This document shows positions 7,578 to 17,110 of a stretch of 64,000 nt of DNA, one piece after another. Every line of letters begins with the position of its first letter. Position 1 is the stretch's first letter. Source of the DNA: Arenibacter sp. ARW7G5Y1 (GTDB lineage Bacteria > Bacteroidota > Bacteroidia > Flavobacteriales > Flavobacteriaceae); the NCBI RefSeq assembly GCF_003201775.1, contig NZ_QJJZ01000010.1:1-64000 (forward strand), given 5' to 3'. The notes under the pieces were generated by a model. The model was given only the letters and a program-made list of their open reading frames with translations. It was not told the DNA's origin and made no database searches. The translations under genes were made by a program, and so were the position numbers.

Positions 7578-10424
7578 ATGGCTGAACAAAAAAGACTTTT
7601 CTTACTTGATGCATACGCGCTCATATTTCGGGGATATTATGCACTCATAAAAAACCCAAGAATAAACTCCAAGGGAATGGATACTTCTGCCATTATGGGA
7701 TTCATGAATTCTCTACTGGACGTAATAAGAAGGGAAAAACCGGATCATTTGGCCGTTTGTTTTGACAAGGGAGGAAGTGCGGACCGCACAGAAATGTTCG
7801 CCGAATACAAGGCTAATAGGGATGCCACACCAGATGCCATTAAAATAGCCGTTCCCTATATTCAGAATATTTTAAAAGCCATGCATATTCCCGTAGTGGA
7901 ATTAGAGGGAATGGAAGCCGATGATATTATTGGAACCTTGGCCAAGCAAGCGGAAAAAGAGGACTATAAAGTATATATGGTTACACCGGATAAGGATTTT
8001 GGTCAATTGGTCTCCGAGAACATATTTATGTACCGCCCGGCAAGATTGGGCAATGGCATAGAAATTTGGGGCATCCCAGAAGTCCAGAAACGCTTCGGCG
8101 TTGAACGTCCGGAACAGGTAATAGATTATTTGGGGATGATGGGCGATGCAAGCGACAACATTCCCGGATTGCCCGGAGTGGGCGACAAAACCGCCAAAAA
8201 ATTTATTGAAGAGTTCGGCTCCATGGAAAATTTGCTAGCGAATACCGATAAACTCAAAGGCAAAATGAAGGAGAAGGTCCAAGAAAATGCAGAACTGGGC
8301 ATCCTGTCCAAAAAACTGGCAACAATTTTCGTGGATTGCGATGTAACTTTTGACGCCAAAGACTATGAACTCACCATGCCCGATGGCGAAAAGGTGCAGG
8401 AGATTTTCGAGGAATTGGAATTTCGTAGACTTAAGGACCAGTTCTTAAAGCTTTTCTCCCCAGAATCGGATAACGATAGCGCAAATGTGGGGCAACAGGA
8501 CAACAGCCCCGTATCAAAAAAGAAACAAACAGAGGCCGGAGGTGGTCAATTTTCCTTATTTGGCGGTGACGGACAGGTTAGCGGGGGTACCATTAAGGAA
8601 GTTTCCAGCAGAAAAAATATCAAGGAAGTACCGCATGTCTACCAGAGTATCCTTCCTGGCATGGCCATGAAACTTTTTGTCCAAAATTTAATGAAACAGA
8701 CTTCGGTCTGTTTTGACACTGAGACCACCGGATTGAATCCTCTTACCGCAGAATTGGTAGGCATAGCTTTTAGCTGGGAGGCAGGTAAGGGCTTCTACAT
8801 CCCTTTTCCCGAAGATAGGTCCCAAGCCCAGGAGATCATTGAACAATTAAGACCTTTTTTTGAAGCCGAGGGAATTGAAAAAATTGGACAGAATTTAAAA
8901 TATGACATCAAAGTACTGCACAAGTACAATGTCCGCATAAAAGGCAAATGCTTCGACACCATGCTTGCCCATTACCTTATTAATCCGGATATGCGCCACA
9001 ATATGGATGTACTGGCTGAAACTTATTTAAACTATACCCCGGTTTCCATAACCGAACTCATAGGTAAAAAAGGAAAGAATCAATTATCCATGAGGGATGT
9101 GCCCCTGGAGCAACAAACCGAATATGCTGTAGAGGATGCCGATATCACCTTTCAATTGGCACAACACTTTCGTCCTGAATTGAAAGAAGCAAACACCGAA
9201 GAACTTTTTAATGATATAGAGATCCCCTTATTGCATGTACTCGCCGATATGGAACAGGAAGGGATCAATTTGGACAAGGCCTTTTTAAATTCGCTTGCCA
9301 AGGATCTTGACAATGATATCAAAAACCTGGAATTAAAAATATACAAAGAAGCAGGAGTGGAATTCAATATTGCCTCACCAAAACAATTGGGCGAAATACT
9401 TTTCGATAAACTAAAACTGGTAGACAAACCAAAAAAGACCAAAACAGGTCAATATTCCACTGCGGAAGACGTACTGTCCTATCTGGCCAAAGACCACGAA
9501 ATAATTCAATGCGTATTGGACTATAGAGGACTCAGCAAACTGAAAAGCACCTACGTGGATGCCCTACCGGAACAAATTGAGGCAAGTACCGGCAGGGTAC
9601 ATACGGACTATATGCAAACGGTTGCCGCTACCGGAAGATTAAGTAGCAACAATCCCAACCTGCAAAACATCCCTATTAGAACTGAACGGGGAAGGCAGGT
9701 AAGAAAAGCATTTATTCCAAGGAACGAAAATTACACCTTACTGGCAGCGGATTATTCCCAGATAGAATTGCGGATTATAGCTGCGCTAAGCGATGAATCC
9801 ACCATGATAGAGGCCTTTAAAAATGGAGAGGATATCCACGCCTCCACCGCCTCCAAAGTATTCAACATCCCATTGCAGGATGTTACAAGGGAGCAGCGCA
9901 GCAATGCCAAGACAGTAAATTTTGGAATTATATATGGTGTATCGGCATTTGGATTGAGCAACCAAACCGATCTATCACGTGCAGAAGCCAAAGAACTAAT
10001 AGACACCTATTATAAAACCTACCCCAAATTGCGCAATTACATCAGTGAACAAATAGATTTCGCAAGGGAACATGGATACGTCCAGACCGTGTTGGGCAGA
10101 CGCAGGTATCTCAAGGATATCAATGGAAGCAATGCCATTGTAAGGGGAGCTGCGGAACGCAATGCAGTAAATGCGCCTATACAGGGAAGTGCTGCCGATA
10201 TCATAAAAATTGCAATGATCAATATTCATAGAAAACTCGAGGAAGGAAAATACAAAAGTAAGATGCTCCTACAGGTACATGATGAATTGGTATTCGACGT
10301 ATTTAAGCCCGAATTGGAGGAGCTAAAGACCATGATCAAGTCGGAGATGGAAAACGCTTATAAATTATCCGTACCCTTGGATGTGGAATTGGGCGTTGGA
10401 AACAATTGGCTAGAAGCCCATTAA
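7578..10424 (+). CDS. polA: DNA polymerase I
   Basis: 948 residues, all three domains. The 5'-3' exonuclease spans about residues 1-290 with the LDAYALIFRGYYAL start and the GDASDNIPGLPGVGDKTA motif. The proofreading 3'-5' exonuclease has intact FDTETTGL (near 378) and YAVEDADITF, so it is probably active. The polymerase has motif A DYSQIELR (near 724), motif B RSNAKTVNFGIIYG and motif C QVHDELVFD (near 899). A linker of about 60 residues rich in Gln, Gly and Ser separates the nuclease domains. It acts in replication primer removal and repair synthesis. Confidence 0.98.
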   Translation: MAEQKRLFLLDAYALIFRGYYALIKNPRINSKGMDTSAIMGFMNSLLDVIRREKPDHLAVCFDKGGSADRTEMFAEYKANRDATPDAIKIAVPYIQNILKAMHIPVVELEGMEADDIIGTLAKQAEKEDYKVYMVTPDKDFGQLVSENIFMYRPARLGNGIEIWGIPEVQKRFGVERPEQVIDYLGMMGDASDNIPGLPGVGDKTAKKFIEEFGSMENLLANTDKLKGKMKEKVQENAELGILSKKLATIFVDCDVTFDAKDYELTMPDGEKVQEIFEELEFRRLKDQFLKLFSPESDNDSANVGQQDNSPVSKKKQTEAGGGQFSLFGGDGQVSGGTIKEVSSRKNIKEVPHVYQSILPGMAMKLFVQNLMKQTSVCFDTETTGLNPLTAELVGIAFSWEAGKGFYIPFPEDRSQAQEIIEQLRPFFEAEGIEKIGQNLKYDIKVLHKYNVRIKGKCFDTMLAHYLINPDMRHNMDVLAETYLNYTPVSITELIGKKGKNQLSMRDVPLEQQTEYAVEDADITFQLAQHFRPELKEANTEELFNDIEIPLLHVLADMEQEGINLDKAFLNSLAKDLDNDIKNLELKIYKEAGVEFNIASPKQLGEILFDKLKLVDKPKKTKTGQYSTAEDVLSYLAKDHEIIQCVLDYRGLSKLKSTYVDALPEQIEASTGRVHTDYMQTVAATGRLSSNNPNLQNIPIRTERGRQVRKAFIPRNENYTLLAADYSQIELRIIAALSDESTMIEAFKNGEDIHASTASKVFNIPLQDVTREQRSNAKTVNFGIIYGVSAFGLSNQTDLSRAEAKELIDTYYKTYPKLRNYISEQIDFAREHGYVQTVLGRRRYLKDINGSNAIVRGAAERNAVNAPIQGSAADIIKIAMINIHRKLEEGKYKSKMLLQVHDELVFDVFKPELEELKTMIKSEMENAYKLSVPLDVELGVGNNWLEAH

Positions 10425-10444
10425 ACCTAAGCCCTGAAAAAATA

Positions 10445-10490
10445 AAAACGGAACGCCATTGATTTAAACCAGTGGTGTTCCGTTTTTTTT
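10445..10490. terminator. Terminator after polA, shared with the convergent lipoprotein gene
   Basis: Stem ACGGAACGCCA / TGGTGTTCCGT with one G-T wobble and a 14-nt loop, followed by eight T on + and preceded by A on the left. Confidence 0.85.
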
Positions 10491-10513
10491 AGGAATAACT
10501 TATTGCCAAGGTT

Positions 10514-11014
10514 TTATTTTCTCTTAAAGATAAGCTGCCCCCCTGCATTTAAATTGGGGATATCAAGATCAGCGGCATCAAGGGTCATTACATCTCCATC
10601 TATAGTAATAGCAACAGATATTTCCTGCCGGTCTTCGTCCGTATATGTTAGTTTACCGTCTGCATACACATAAACGGTGGTTTCCGTATCCTTTTCGGTA
10701 GGACAAGGAATATCAAAACCATTCCCTTCGGAATTTAGACCAATTTCCAGATATTGCACGGAGTTTTCAATAATAACGGTTAAATCCTCCTTAAAATCAA
10801 AACTCAGTACATAACACTTTTTCGCGCTTAAAAAAGCCAATAAATCCCTGGCATTCTTTTCATCATCACTGGCGGTATCATTATTGACCTTAAGTTCATA
10901 GGCCTGCCAAACCCCAACAATGGAATCCTCCTTGGAATTATCATCGTCACTGTCCGAAGAACATGAAATGACAAGACTCGTAAGCAGAAAAAGCAGTAAA
11001 CAATTAATTTTCAT
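10514..11014 (-). CDS. Lipocalin-like lipoprotein
   Basis: 166 residues. The signal peptide ends in the lipobox LVISC (Cys18) followed by an Asp/Ser linker, typical of Bacteroidetes surface or periplasmic lipoproteins. The mature part starts with SIVGVWQAYELKV, the usual entry strand of small lipocalin-like (DUF4923/lipocalin_5-type) proteins. It is beta-rich and ends with QLIFKRK. Function unknown. The assignment to the lipocalin-like class rests on the GVW entry motif only. Confidence 0.72.
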   Translation of the reverse strand: MKINCLLLFLLTSLVISCSSDSDDDNSKEDSIVGVWQAYELKVNNDTASDDEKNARDLLAFLSAKKCYVLSFDFKEDLTVIIENSVQYLEIGLNSEGNGFDIPCPTEKDTETTVYVYADGKLTYTDEDRQEISVAITIDGDVMTLDAADLDIPNLNAGGQLIFKRK

Positions 11015-11348
11015 CTTTTTTAAAATTTACATTATACTAAAAGCTAACGCATTATAGCATAAATTAGTACATCATAAGGACAGGCAATTAGGCACACTAC
11101 CGAAACCCTATTTGACCATCATGGACAGCAATTAAAATTAAGTGGGTTATAGAGTACCCTGCAGATAATATGATAAATTTTAACCATACCCAACATTAAA
11201 ACAAAAGACCATTATGGCTTCTTGGGATTTATGAAGAACAAAAAGTCTTAATGCATGTTAAAAACAATTATTGAGATGGCAAAGTGCATGCAAAGTTTAC
11301 TTCAATATAACAATATTGGAAAAAACTATAAATAATAAGAAACAACCA
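11015..11348. other. Gene-free stretch before the rplM promoter
   Basis: AT-rich sequence with only ORFs of under ten codons on the + strand. No tRNA, terminator or repeat was recognised. It separates the divergent lipoprotein gene from the ribosomal protein operon. Confidence 0.6.
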
Positions 11349-11395
11349 TTTGGAATTCAACTTAATAATTGTACATTTGCAGCCCGTTAAACGGG
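11349..11395 (+). promoter_or_regulatory. Promoter of rplM-rpsI and start of its leader
   Basis: TTTG (11349-11352), 19 bases, TACATTTG (11372-11379): an exact flavobacterial consensus. The transcript would start near 11386, next to the small inverted repeat CCCGTT-A-AACGGG (11383-11395). This could be an operator or the base of a short leader hairpin. Ribosomal protein leaders are often autoregulated, but nothing here proves it. Confidence 0.8.
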
Positions 11396-11426
11396 ATTGA
11401 AGTGTTTAATCAATAAATATATTAGT

Positions 11427-11882
11427 GTGGATACATTAAGCTACAAGACGATTTCGGCCAATAAGGCGACCGTTGACAAACAATGGTTACTAGTTGATGC
11501 TGAAGGAGAAACATTGGGCCGTCTTGCTTCTAAAGTAGCGCAGTTACTTAGAGGGAAGTACAAGCCTAGTTTTACACCACATGTTGATTGTGGGGATAAT
11601 GTTGTTATTATCAATGCAGAAAAAATCAACCTAACCGGAAAGAAGTGGGATTCAAAAACTTACGTTCGTCACACCGGTTATCCAGGAGGCCAGAGGTTTA
11701 CAACGGCTAAAGAAATGTTGGCTAAGGATCCAGCGCGTATCGTAGAGAAATCGATAAAAGGTATGTTGCCCAAAAATAAATTGGGTGCAGAGCTTTTCCG
11801 TAATCTGAAGGTATATGCCGGAGCTACCCACAACCAAGAAGCACAAAAACCAACAGCAATTAACTTAAACGATTTTAAGTAA
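11427..11882 (+). CDS. rplM: 50S ribosomal protein L13
   Basis: Recognised from [45 protein letters not shown] and [10 protein letters not shown]. The frame is open from TTG 11397, but relatives start MDTLSYKT; this places the start at GTG 11427 and gives 151 residues, the usual flavobacterial length. The stop overlaps the rpsI start by one base (TAATG), so the two are translationally coupled. Confidence 0.96.
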   Translation: MDTLSYKTISANKATVDKQWLLVDAEGETLGRLASKVAQLLRGKYKPSFTPHVDCGDNVVIINAEKINLTGKKWDSKTYVRHTGYPGGQRFTTAKEMLAKDPARIVEKSIKGMLPKNKLGAELFRNLKVYAGATHNQEAQKPTAINLNDFK

Positions 11883-12268
11883 TGGAAATGATTCATAAAA
11901 TTGGTAGAAGAAAAACTGCAGTTGCCCGAGTTTATGTTACTGAAGGAAATGGTAACATTACTATCAACAAGAGAGACTTAAGCAACTATTTTCCTACAGC
12001 AACATTACAGTACAAAGTAAAGCAGCCATTTACCTTGACCAACAACGAAGAAAACTTCGATGTAAAGGTAAATGTATATGGCGGTGGTATTACAGGACAG
12101 GCAGAAGCCGTTCGTTTGGCATTGTCCAGAGCATTGTGCGAATTGGATGCCGAAAACAGATTGGTTCTAAAACCAGAAGGTCTTTTAACTAGAGATCCAA
12201 GAATGGTTGAACGTAAGAAATTTGGTCAGAAGAAAGCTCGTAAGAAATTCCAGTTCTCTAAACGTTAA
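11882..12268 (+). CDS. rpsI: 30S ribosomal protein S9
   Basis: 128 residues: IHKIGRRKTAVARVYV at the start, GGGITGQAEAVRLALSRAL in the middle, and the tail LTRDPRMVERKKFGQKKARK ending in KR. The C-terminal arginine reaches the decoding site in known ribosomes. Second gene of the rplM-rpsI unit. Confidence 0.98.
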   Translation: MEMIHKIGRRKTAVARVYVTEGNGNITINKRDLSNYFPTATLQYKVKQPFTLTNNEENFDVKVNVYGGGITGQAEAVRLALSRALCELDAENRLVLKPEGLLTRDPRMVERKKFGQKKARKKFQFSKR

Positions 12269-12542
12269 TACCGCATTAACAAATCAAATACTGAAATACA
12301 GCAATGTTCTTGAGGGTTATCGAGAGAAAATTGGGAGATTCGGTATAATTTTAAATTGTTCATTGAAAACCCTGGTCATAGGGTAAGTAATAATCCAAGA
12401 TTAATCACAGGACTTCTCCTTATGGGAAAATCCGATGAATTCAAATTCTGGATAAATTAGTTTAGCATCTAAATATTAAAGGCTACCAAGGGGTACCACT
12501 TTAATATTGCTAATTCAAAGGAACGTAAACTAAAAAATAAAA
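12269..12542 (+). promoter_or_regulatory. Long rpsI-rpsB spacer, probable structured leader of rpsB
   Basis: 274 bases with no ORF and no clear TAnnTTTG element. Possible stems are ACCCT/AGGGT near 12370-12385 and GGcTACC/GGTACC (12481-12498, one bulged C) about 45 bases before the rpsB start. In other bacteria rpsB leaders bind S2 for autoregulation, so a similar role is plausible but unproven here. Confidence 0.35.
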
Positions 12543-13652
12543 ATGGCAAACAAAGTTGAAGTAAAAGACCTTTTAGAGGCAGGTGTACATTTTGGTCACC
12601 TTACCAGAAAATGGAATCCGAACATGGCTCCCTATATCTACATGGAGCGTAACGGTATTCACGTTATCAATCTTTATAAAACAGTTGCAAAACTAGATGA
12701 GACCAACGAGGCTCTTAAGAAAATTGCAGCTTCAGGTAGAAAAATACTTTTCGTAGCTACCAAGAAACAAGCAAAGGATATTGTTGCTGAAAAAGCAGGA
12801 AATGTAAACATGCCCTACATCACAGAAAGATGGCCAGGTGGTATGTTGACCAATTTCGTCACTATTCGTAAAGCTGTTAAGAAAATGGCTTCTATTGACA
12901 GAATGAAAAAAGACGGAACTTTTAATACACTTTCCAAAAAGGAGCGTTTACAAGTAGACCGTTTACGTGCCAAGTTGGAAAAGAACTTAGGTTCCATTTC
13001 TGAAATGACACGTCTACCAGCGGCATTGTTCATTGTTGACACTATGCGGGAACACATCGCCGTTAAAGAAGCACAAAAATTGAACATTCCAATTTTTGCA
13101 ATGGTAGATACCAATTCCGATCCACGACCAATCGATTTTATAGTTCCATCCAATGACGATGCCTCCAAATCCATAGAGGTAATTATGGCATCTGTAACTG
13201 CTGCTATCGCAGAAGGATTAACGGAACGTAAATCTGAAAAACAAAGTGAGAAGGAAGGTGGAGATGAAGCCAAACCAAAAGAGAAAAAAGCAAAGGTAGC
13301 TGCAGAGGAAAAGGCCCCTACATCGGAAGAGAAAGCTCCTGAATCAAAAGAGAAAACTCCTGAATCAGAAGTGAAGGCTCCTAAAAAAGCCACTACTGCC
13401 GGAGATGACCTGACTAAAATAGAAGGTATCGGTCCAAAAATTGCCGAAATTTTCCAAGAAGCGGGCATAAATACCTATGCAGACCTAGCGGACAAATCAG
13501 AGGACGACCTTAAAGGGATCCTTACTGAATCAGGCCCTAGATATGCTTCCAAAAACCCAGGGTCATGGCCAAAGCAGGCAAAAATGGCAGCAGAAGGTAA
13601 TTGGGATGAACTGCAGGAATGGCAAGATAGCGTTAAGGGAGGAATAGAATAA
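12543..13652 (+). CDS. rpsB: 30S ribosomal protein S2 with C-terminal helix-hairpin-helix extension
   Basis: 369 residues, about 100-130 more than common S2. Residues 1-228 are a complete S2: LLEAGVHFGHLTRKWNPNM, FVATKKQAKDI, ERWPGGMLTNF, VDTNSDPRPIDF. Then follows a linker of about 60 residues built of Lys, Glu, Ala and Pro with repeats of the EKAPESKEKTPES type. The last 80 residues begin DDLTKIEGIGPKIAEIFQEA, a helix-hairpin-helix motif, and end in WPKQAKMAAEGNWDELQEWQ. Similar HhH tails occur on L21 of Bacteroidetes. The tail may contact rRNA. tsf follows in the usual order. Confidence 0.96.
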   Translation: MANKVEVKDLLEAGVHFGHLTRKWNPNMAPYIYMERNGIHVINLYKTVAKLDETNEALKKIAASGRKILFVATKKQAKDIVAEKAGNVNMPYITERWPGGMLTNFVTIRKAVKKMASIDRMKKDGTFNTLSKKERLQVDRLRAKLEKNLGSISEMTRLPAALFIVDTMREHIAVKEAQKLNIPIFAMVDTNSDPRPIDFIVPSNDDASKSIEVIMASVTAAIAEGLTERKSEKQSEKEGGDEAKPKEKKAKVAAEEKAPTSEEKAPESKEKTPESEVKAPKKATTAGDDLTKIEGIGPKIAEIFQEAGINTYADLADKSEDDLKGILTESGPRYASKNPGSWPKQAKMAAEGNWDELQEWQDSVKGGIE

Positions 13653-13741
13653 CCCCCTTGATACATAAATAAAATAATAAATTAACCTAGGTAAGGAATA
13701 CATTTCAACCCCTATATAGGTGAAAATTAAAACAAAATAAA

Positions 13742-14566
13742 ATGGCTAAAATTACCGCCGCTGAGGTAAACAAATTAAGACAAACAACTGGTGCTGGCAT
13801 GATGGATTGCAAAAATGCCCTGGTTGAAGCAGAAGGGGATTTTGATTTGGCAATTGAAATCTTACGTAAAAAAGGACAAAAAGTTGCCGCCAAGAGAGCC
13901 GATAGGGATTCTTCCGAAGGGGCCGCTATCGCCAAAGTAAATGCAGACAACACTAGTGGGGTTATCATTTCTTTGAACTGTGAAACCGATTTCGTTGCAA
14001 AGAACGATACGTTTGTAGCTTTGGCCAACGAATTGGCAGACATAGCCTTAAATTTCGATACTAAAGAAGATTTCTTGAATGCCGATTACAAAGGAAACAC
14101 CGTTCAGGATAAACTTACGGAACAAACAGGTGTTATTGGCGAGAAAATTGAAATAGGTGGGTTCAGTAAACTTTCTGCTCCATTTGTTGGTTCGTACATT
14201 CACGCTGGAAACAAAATAGCTACCTTGGTAGGACTTTCCGCTGCCGTTGAAGGTGCAGACGTTGCCGCCAAGGATGTTGCCATGCAGGCAGCCGCTATGA
14301 ATCCAGTAGCCCTGGATGAACATGGAGTGGACCAGTCGATCATTGATAAAGAAATCGAAATTGCCAAAGATCAACTACGTCAAGAAGGAAAGCCAGAAGC
14401 TATGTTGGACAATATCGCCAAAGGTAAATTGAAACGTTTCTTCAAAGACAATACTTTGGTAAACCAAGATTTTATTAAAGACAGCAAACAAAGTGTAGCA
14501 CAATACGTAAAATCTGTTGATTCCAAATTGGAAGTAACAGGATTTAAAAGGGTTGCTTTAGGTTAA
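13742..14566 (+). CDS. tsf: Elongation factor Ts
   Basis: 274 residues. The N terminus has the family motif LRQTTGAGMMDCKNALVEAEGD. The EF-Tu-contacting TDFVAKND motif, paired dimer-like core and QDFIKDSKQSV-type C terminus are present. It catalyses GDP release from EF-Tu. It lies 89 bases after rpsB and ends in a strong terminator. Confidence 0.98.
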   Translation: MAKITAAEVNKLRQTTGAGMMDCKNALVEAEGDFDLAIEILRKKGQKVAAKRADRDSSEGAAIAKVNADNTSGVIISLNCETDFVAKNDTFVALANELADIALNFDTKEDFLNADYKGNTVQDKLTEQTGVIGEKIEIGGFSKLSAPFVGSYIHAGNKIATLVGLSAAVEGADVAAKDVAMQAAAMNPVALDEHGVDQSIIDKEIEIAKDQLRQEGKPEAMLDNIAKGKLKRFFKDNTLVNQDFIKDSKQSVAQYVKSVDSKLEVTGFKRVALG

Positions 14567-14585
14567 TCCACGACCCAAGCATATT

Positions 14586-14623
14586 AAAAAAAACGCCTTT
14601 ACATCGTGTAAAGGCGTTTTTTT
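14586..14623 (+). terminator. Terminator of the rpsB-tsf unit
   Basis: Perfect 13-bp stem AAACGCCTTTACA (14591-14603), loop TCG, and its complement, with seven T after it. Confidence 0.92.
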
Positions 14624-14975
14624 ATGCCCCAACTCTAAGGCACTCCTAGCCATTCCAAATGAAAGTTTTATAGAAAATTCCCTTCAGGACCAAGCACTTT
14701 AAATGGAAAGAAATATATCTGTATTGGGTCCTTTCCCAACATTGGACAGTCATCAAAGTCAGTAACTCCTTATGCATTAAATCACATCGTGGTTAAATAA
14801 ACCTAGCTTGTAACATTTTTGGGCACACCGGTAATTCCGGACTGGTGTCGTTTAACACAATTCCACTTTTCCCCTTTCAAACGGTCGACGTACGGAATTT
14901 AACAATGCAACCCAACCAATTTCAATTGCCACCTTTTAAAAAGACCACCGTCAATTCTATATAATCCATTAGGAA
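14624..14975. other. Gene-free spacer
   Basis: About 350 bases between the tsf terminator and the convergent M61 peptidase gene. One GC-rich imperfect inverted repeat, ACACC/GGTGT around 14824-14850, has no T-tract. No ORF of note on either strand. Confidence 0.5.
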
Positions 14976-16868
14976 CTACCCCTTCAACCATGCTTCCCGT
15001 AGCTTCTTCTGTTGTTCGCTAGCGCCTTCCATAGGGACCAACTTAACGACCTTCAAAGTAGGAACACCAACTTTTCCGCTCAAGGTAATTTCCTCCTCTC
15101 CTCTTTTCACCACCAATTCAATTTCCTTGTCCGGATCCCAATCTATACTCTGCCCTATCAGCAATCGAATATTGACCAAATTGGTGATCTTACCATCAAC
15201 ACTCTTAATTATATCGCCCCCTTGGGCTCCTAAACTATTGAAAAAACTGTTCAATTGAATTCCTTCCCTTACAAAAATAGCATTGTCATTTGACGGATCC
15301 ACATCTATATAAGGTATTTCCCCGTCAAAAAAGTATCCCGTGGACTGCTCCTGTTCCGTTGTGCGCAGCCCCACTTTTTTCCAATACGAATCGTAGTCTA
15401 TAGGGGTATTCCCTATCACATGGGTAGTAAAGAATTCCCTTATTTCCGGAAATGACATAGCAACGATTTCATCAATTAATTTATCATCCTCAAATGGCTT
15501 GGAATCCCCATATTTCTTGGAAAGCTCCTTCATCAACCATAAAACACCCCTTTCCCCATAACTTAATTCCCTTAGCCTAATATCAAGGGCCATATTTATC
15601 AAAGCTCCTTTTTCATAAACGTTGGCATAATTATCCTTGTAAGGTTCCTCCAAAATATTTTTGCTCATTTCGGTAAAGGACATCCTATCGTCAAAGGTTT
15701 TGGACCTCTCAACCTTCTCCATAAGTCGTTGGTAAAAATCTTCCTCCGTGATCAGCCCCTGTTGAATTTGAAAAAGGTTGGCAAAATATTCGGTAGTTCC
15801 CTCGTACATCCAAAGGTGCATGGACATTTTGGGATCATTAAAATCAAAAAATTGTATTTCATTGGAGTGGATCGTCAAGGGGGTAACGATATGAAAAAAT
15901 TCGTGGGCCACTGTATCAAAAATAGCTTCTTCCAATCGCTCCTTCGAGATTTGCTCAGGCATTACCACTACCGTGGAAGTATGGTGCTCCAACGCTCCAA
16001 AACCTGTAGCATCATTACCGTCCATATCGGATAGATATAGGATAATGGTGTAATGCTTGGTACTATTGATGTCTCCCAGGAAAGCCTTTTGACCTCGCAT
16101 CATTTTCTCCATCCCAGCCTTTAGACCGGCGGCAGTAAAATGACCGTTGGGAGAATAAACACTTAAGGTAACCGCAATATCATTCACCTGAAATGTTTCC
16201 GTACTGGGACTGGAATACATGATAGGATTATCTATAACCTCAAAATAGCGGTTGGCCACAAGCACATCTGTTTCAGGCTTATTTACATCTTGAATCCCCT
16301 TAACCAAGGAAGTCACAGGTTCCAATCCATCGGGGGCAGAAATTTCCAATGAATACGGTGCTTCCTCAAGGCCATCAAAATAACCAACAAAACCATGCAG
16401 GTTCAACATAAAGTTCTTCCCTTTAAGAATATTGGTACCGGCAGGTGAAAAGACATGCTCCCCCTCTTCCATCTCGGTATCATAGGTGTCGTTCACCCAG
16501 TAATCAAGTTTATCCAAACTCTTGGCATCGGTTATCCTCCACGTATTATCATCCAACTTTTCTACTTTCAGCTCCCCTCCCTTGTAATCTACGGCTTTGA
16601 ACTGCTCTATATACTTCCCGTAGTTATCATCGCTATAGGTGCCCGGTACCGTCTTGGGAATAAAGAAGGTAACCGTATCCGTTTGAAAAGCTGCTGGATC
16701 CAATACCACATTAACTTTATCATCTGCTACATTGATCAAATCAATTTTAGCAATAATGGCAGCCTTTTCTACAGACACCAAAGCTTTTGTGGTTCCACAT
16801 CCATGAAGTATCAAAATTGCAACCCCTAAAACCCACGTTCTTTTAAATAACTTAATTCTATTTGTCAT
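14976..16868 (-). CDS. M61 family metallopeptidase, lipoprotein with PDZ domain
   Basis: 630 residues. Signal peptide with lipobox LHGC (Cys24). A beta-rich N-terminal domain is followed by the zinc site HEFFH (near residue 320) and the third ligand in WMYEGTTEYFANL, the M61 (glycyl aminopeptidase-like) signature. The GFGALEHHTS segment just before it is also typical. The C terminus holds a PDZ-like domain (GAQGGDIIKSVDGKI). Likely anchored in the periplasm or on the surface and degrading peptides. It is a single gene flanked by spacers. Confidence 0.92.
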   Translation of the reverse strand: MTNRIKLFKRTWVLGVAILILHGCGTTKALVSVEKAAIIAKIDLINVADDKVNVVLDPAAFQTDTVTFFIPKTVPGTYSDDNYGKYIEQFKAVDYKGGELKVEKLDDNTWRITDAKSLDKLDYWVNDTYDTEMEEGEHVFSPAGTNILKGKNFMLNLHGFVGYFDGLEEAPYSLEISAPDGLEPVTSLVKGIQDVNKPETDVLVANRYFEVIDNPIMYSSPSTETFQVNDIAVTLSVYSPNGHFTAAGLKAGMEKMMRGQKAFLGDINSTKHYTIILYLSDMDGNDATGFGALEHHTSTVVVMPEQISKERLEEAIFDTVAHEFFHIVTPLTIHSNEIQFFDFNDPKMSMHLWMYEGTTEYFANLFQIQQGLITEEDFYQRLMEKVERSKTFDDRMSFTEMSKNILEEPYKDNYANVYEKGALINMALDIRLRELSYGERGVLWLMKELSKKYGDSKPFEDDKLIDEIVAMSFPEIREFFTTHVIGNTPIDYDSYWKKVGLRTTEQEQSTGYFFDGEIPYIDVDPSNDNAIFVREGIQLNSFFNSLGAQGGDIIKSVDGKITNLVNIRLLIGQSIDWDPDKEIELVVKRGEEEITLSGKVGVPTLKVVKLVPMEGASEQQKKLREAWLKG

Positions 16869-17070
16869 TTTCTATTGATTTTATTTATTGTTTTCTCCAA
16901 AAAGCCGATACCCCCCTAAAAACCAAAATGGCCGGGAACGGCTTTTTGCCACTAAATATTGGTGGAACTACAATAACCGGCACAAGATTATAAAAATAAA
17001 TCTACCTTCCCATATGCATTAGGAAATAATTAAGGATAGACGAATCGTGCATACCAAGTTACTTCATAAA

Positions 17071-17088
17071 TATTTTTGATTATTTTTG
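17071..17088 (+). promoter_or_regulatory. Tandem -7 elements before pyrH
   Basis: Two copies of TATTTTTG, at 17071-17078 and 17081-17088, each match TAnnTTTG. No convincing TTG sits 19 bases upstream of either. The second would start the transcript near 17095, about 16 bases before the pyrH ATG. Confidence 0.5.
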
Positions 17089-17110
17089 CATCAAAATAAC
17101 CAACAACACG

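Noticed and set aside
12815-13468. Minus-strand ORF of 217 codons opposite rpsB
   Set aside because: Its Ser/Phe/Ala-rich sequence is the antisense of the Lys/Glu-rich S2 linker and conserved S2 core; a shadow.
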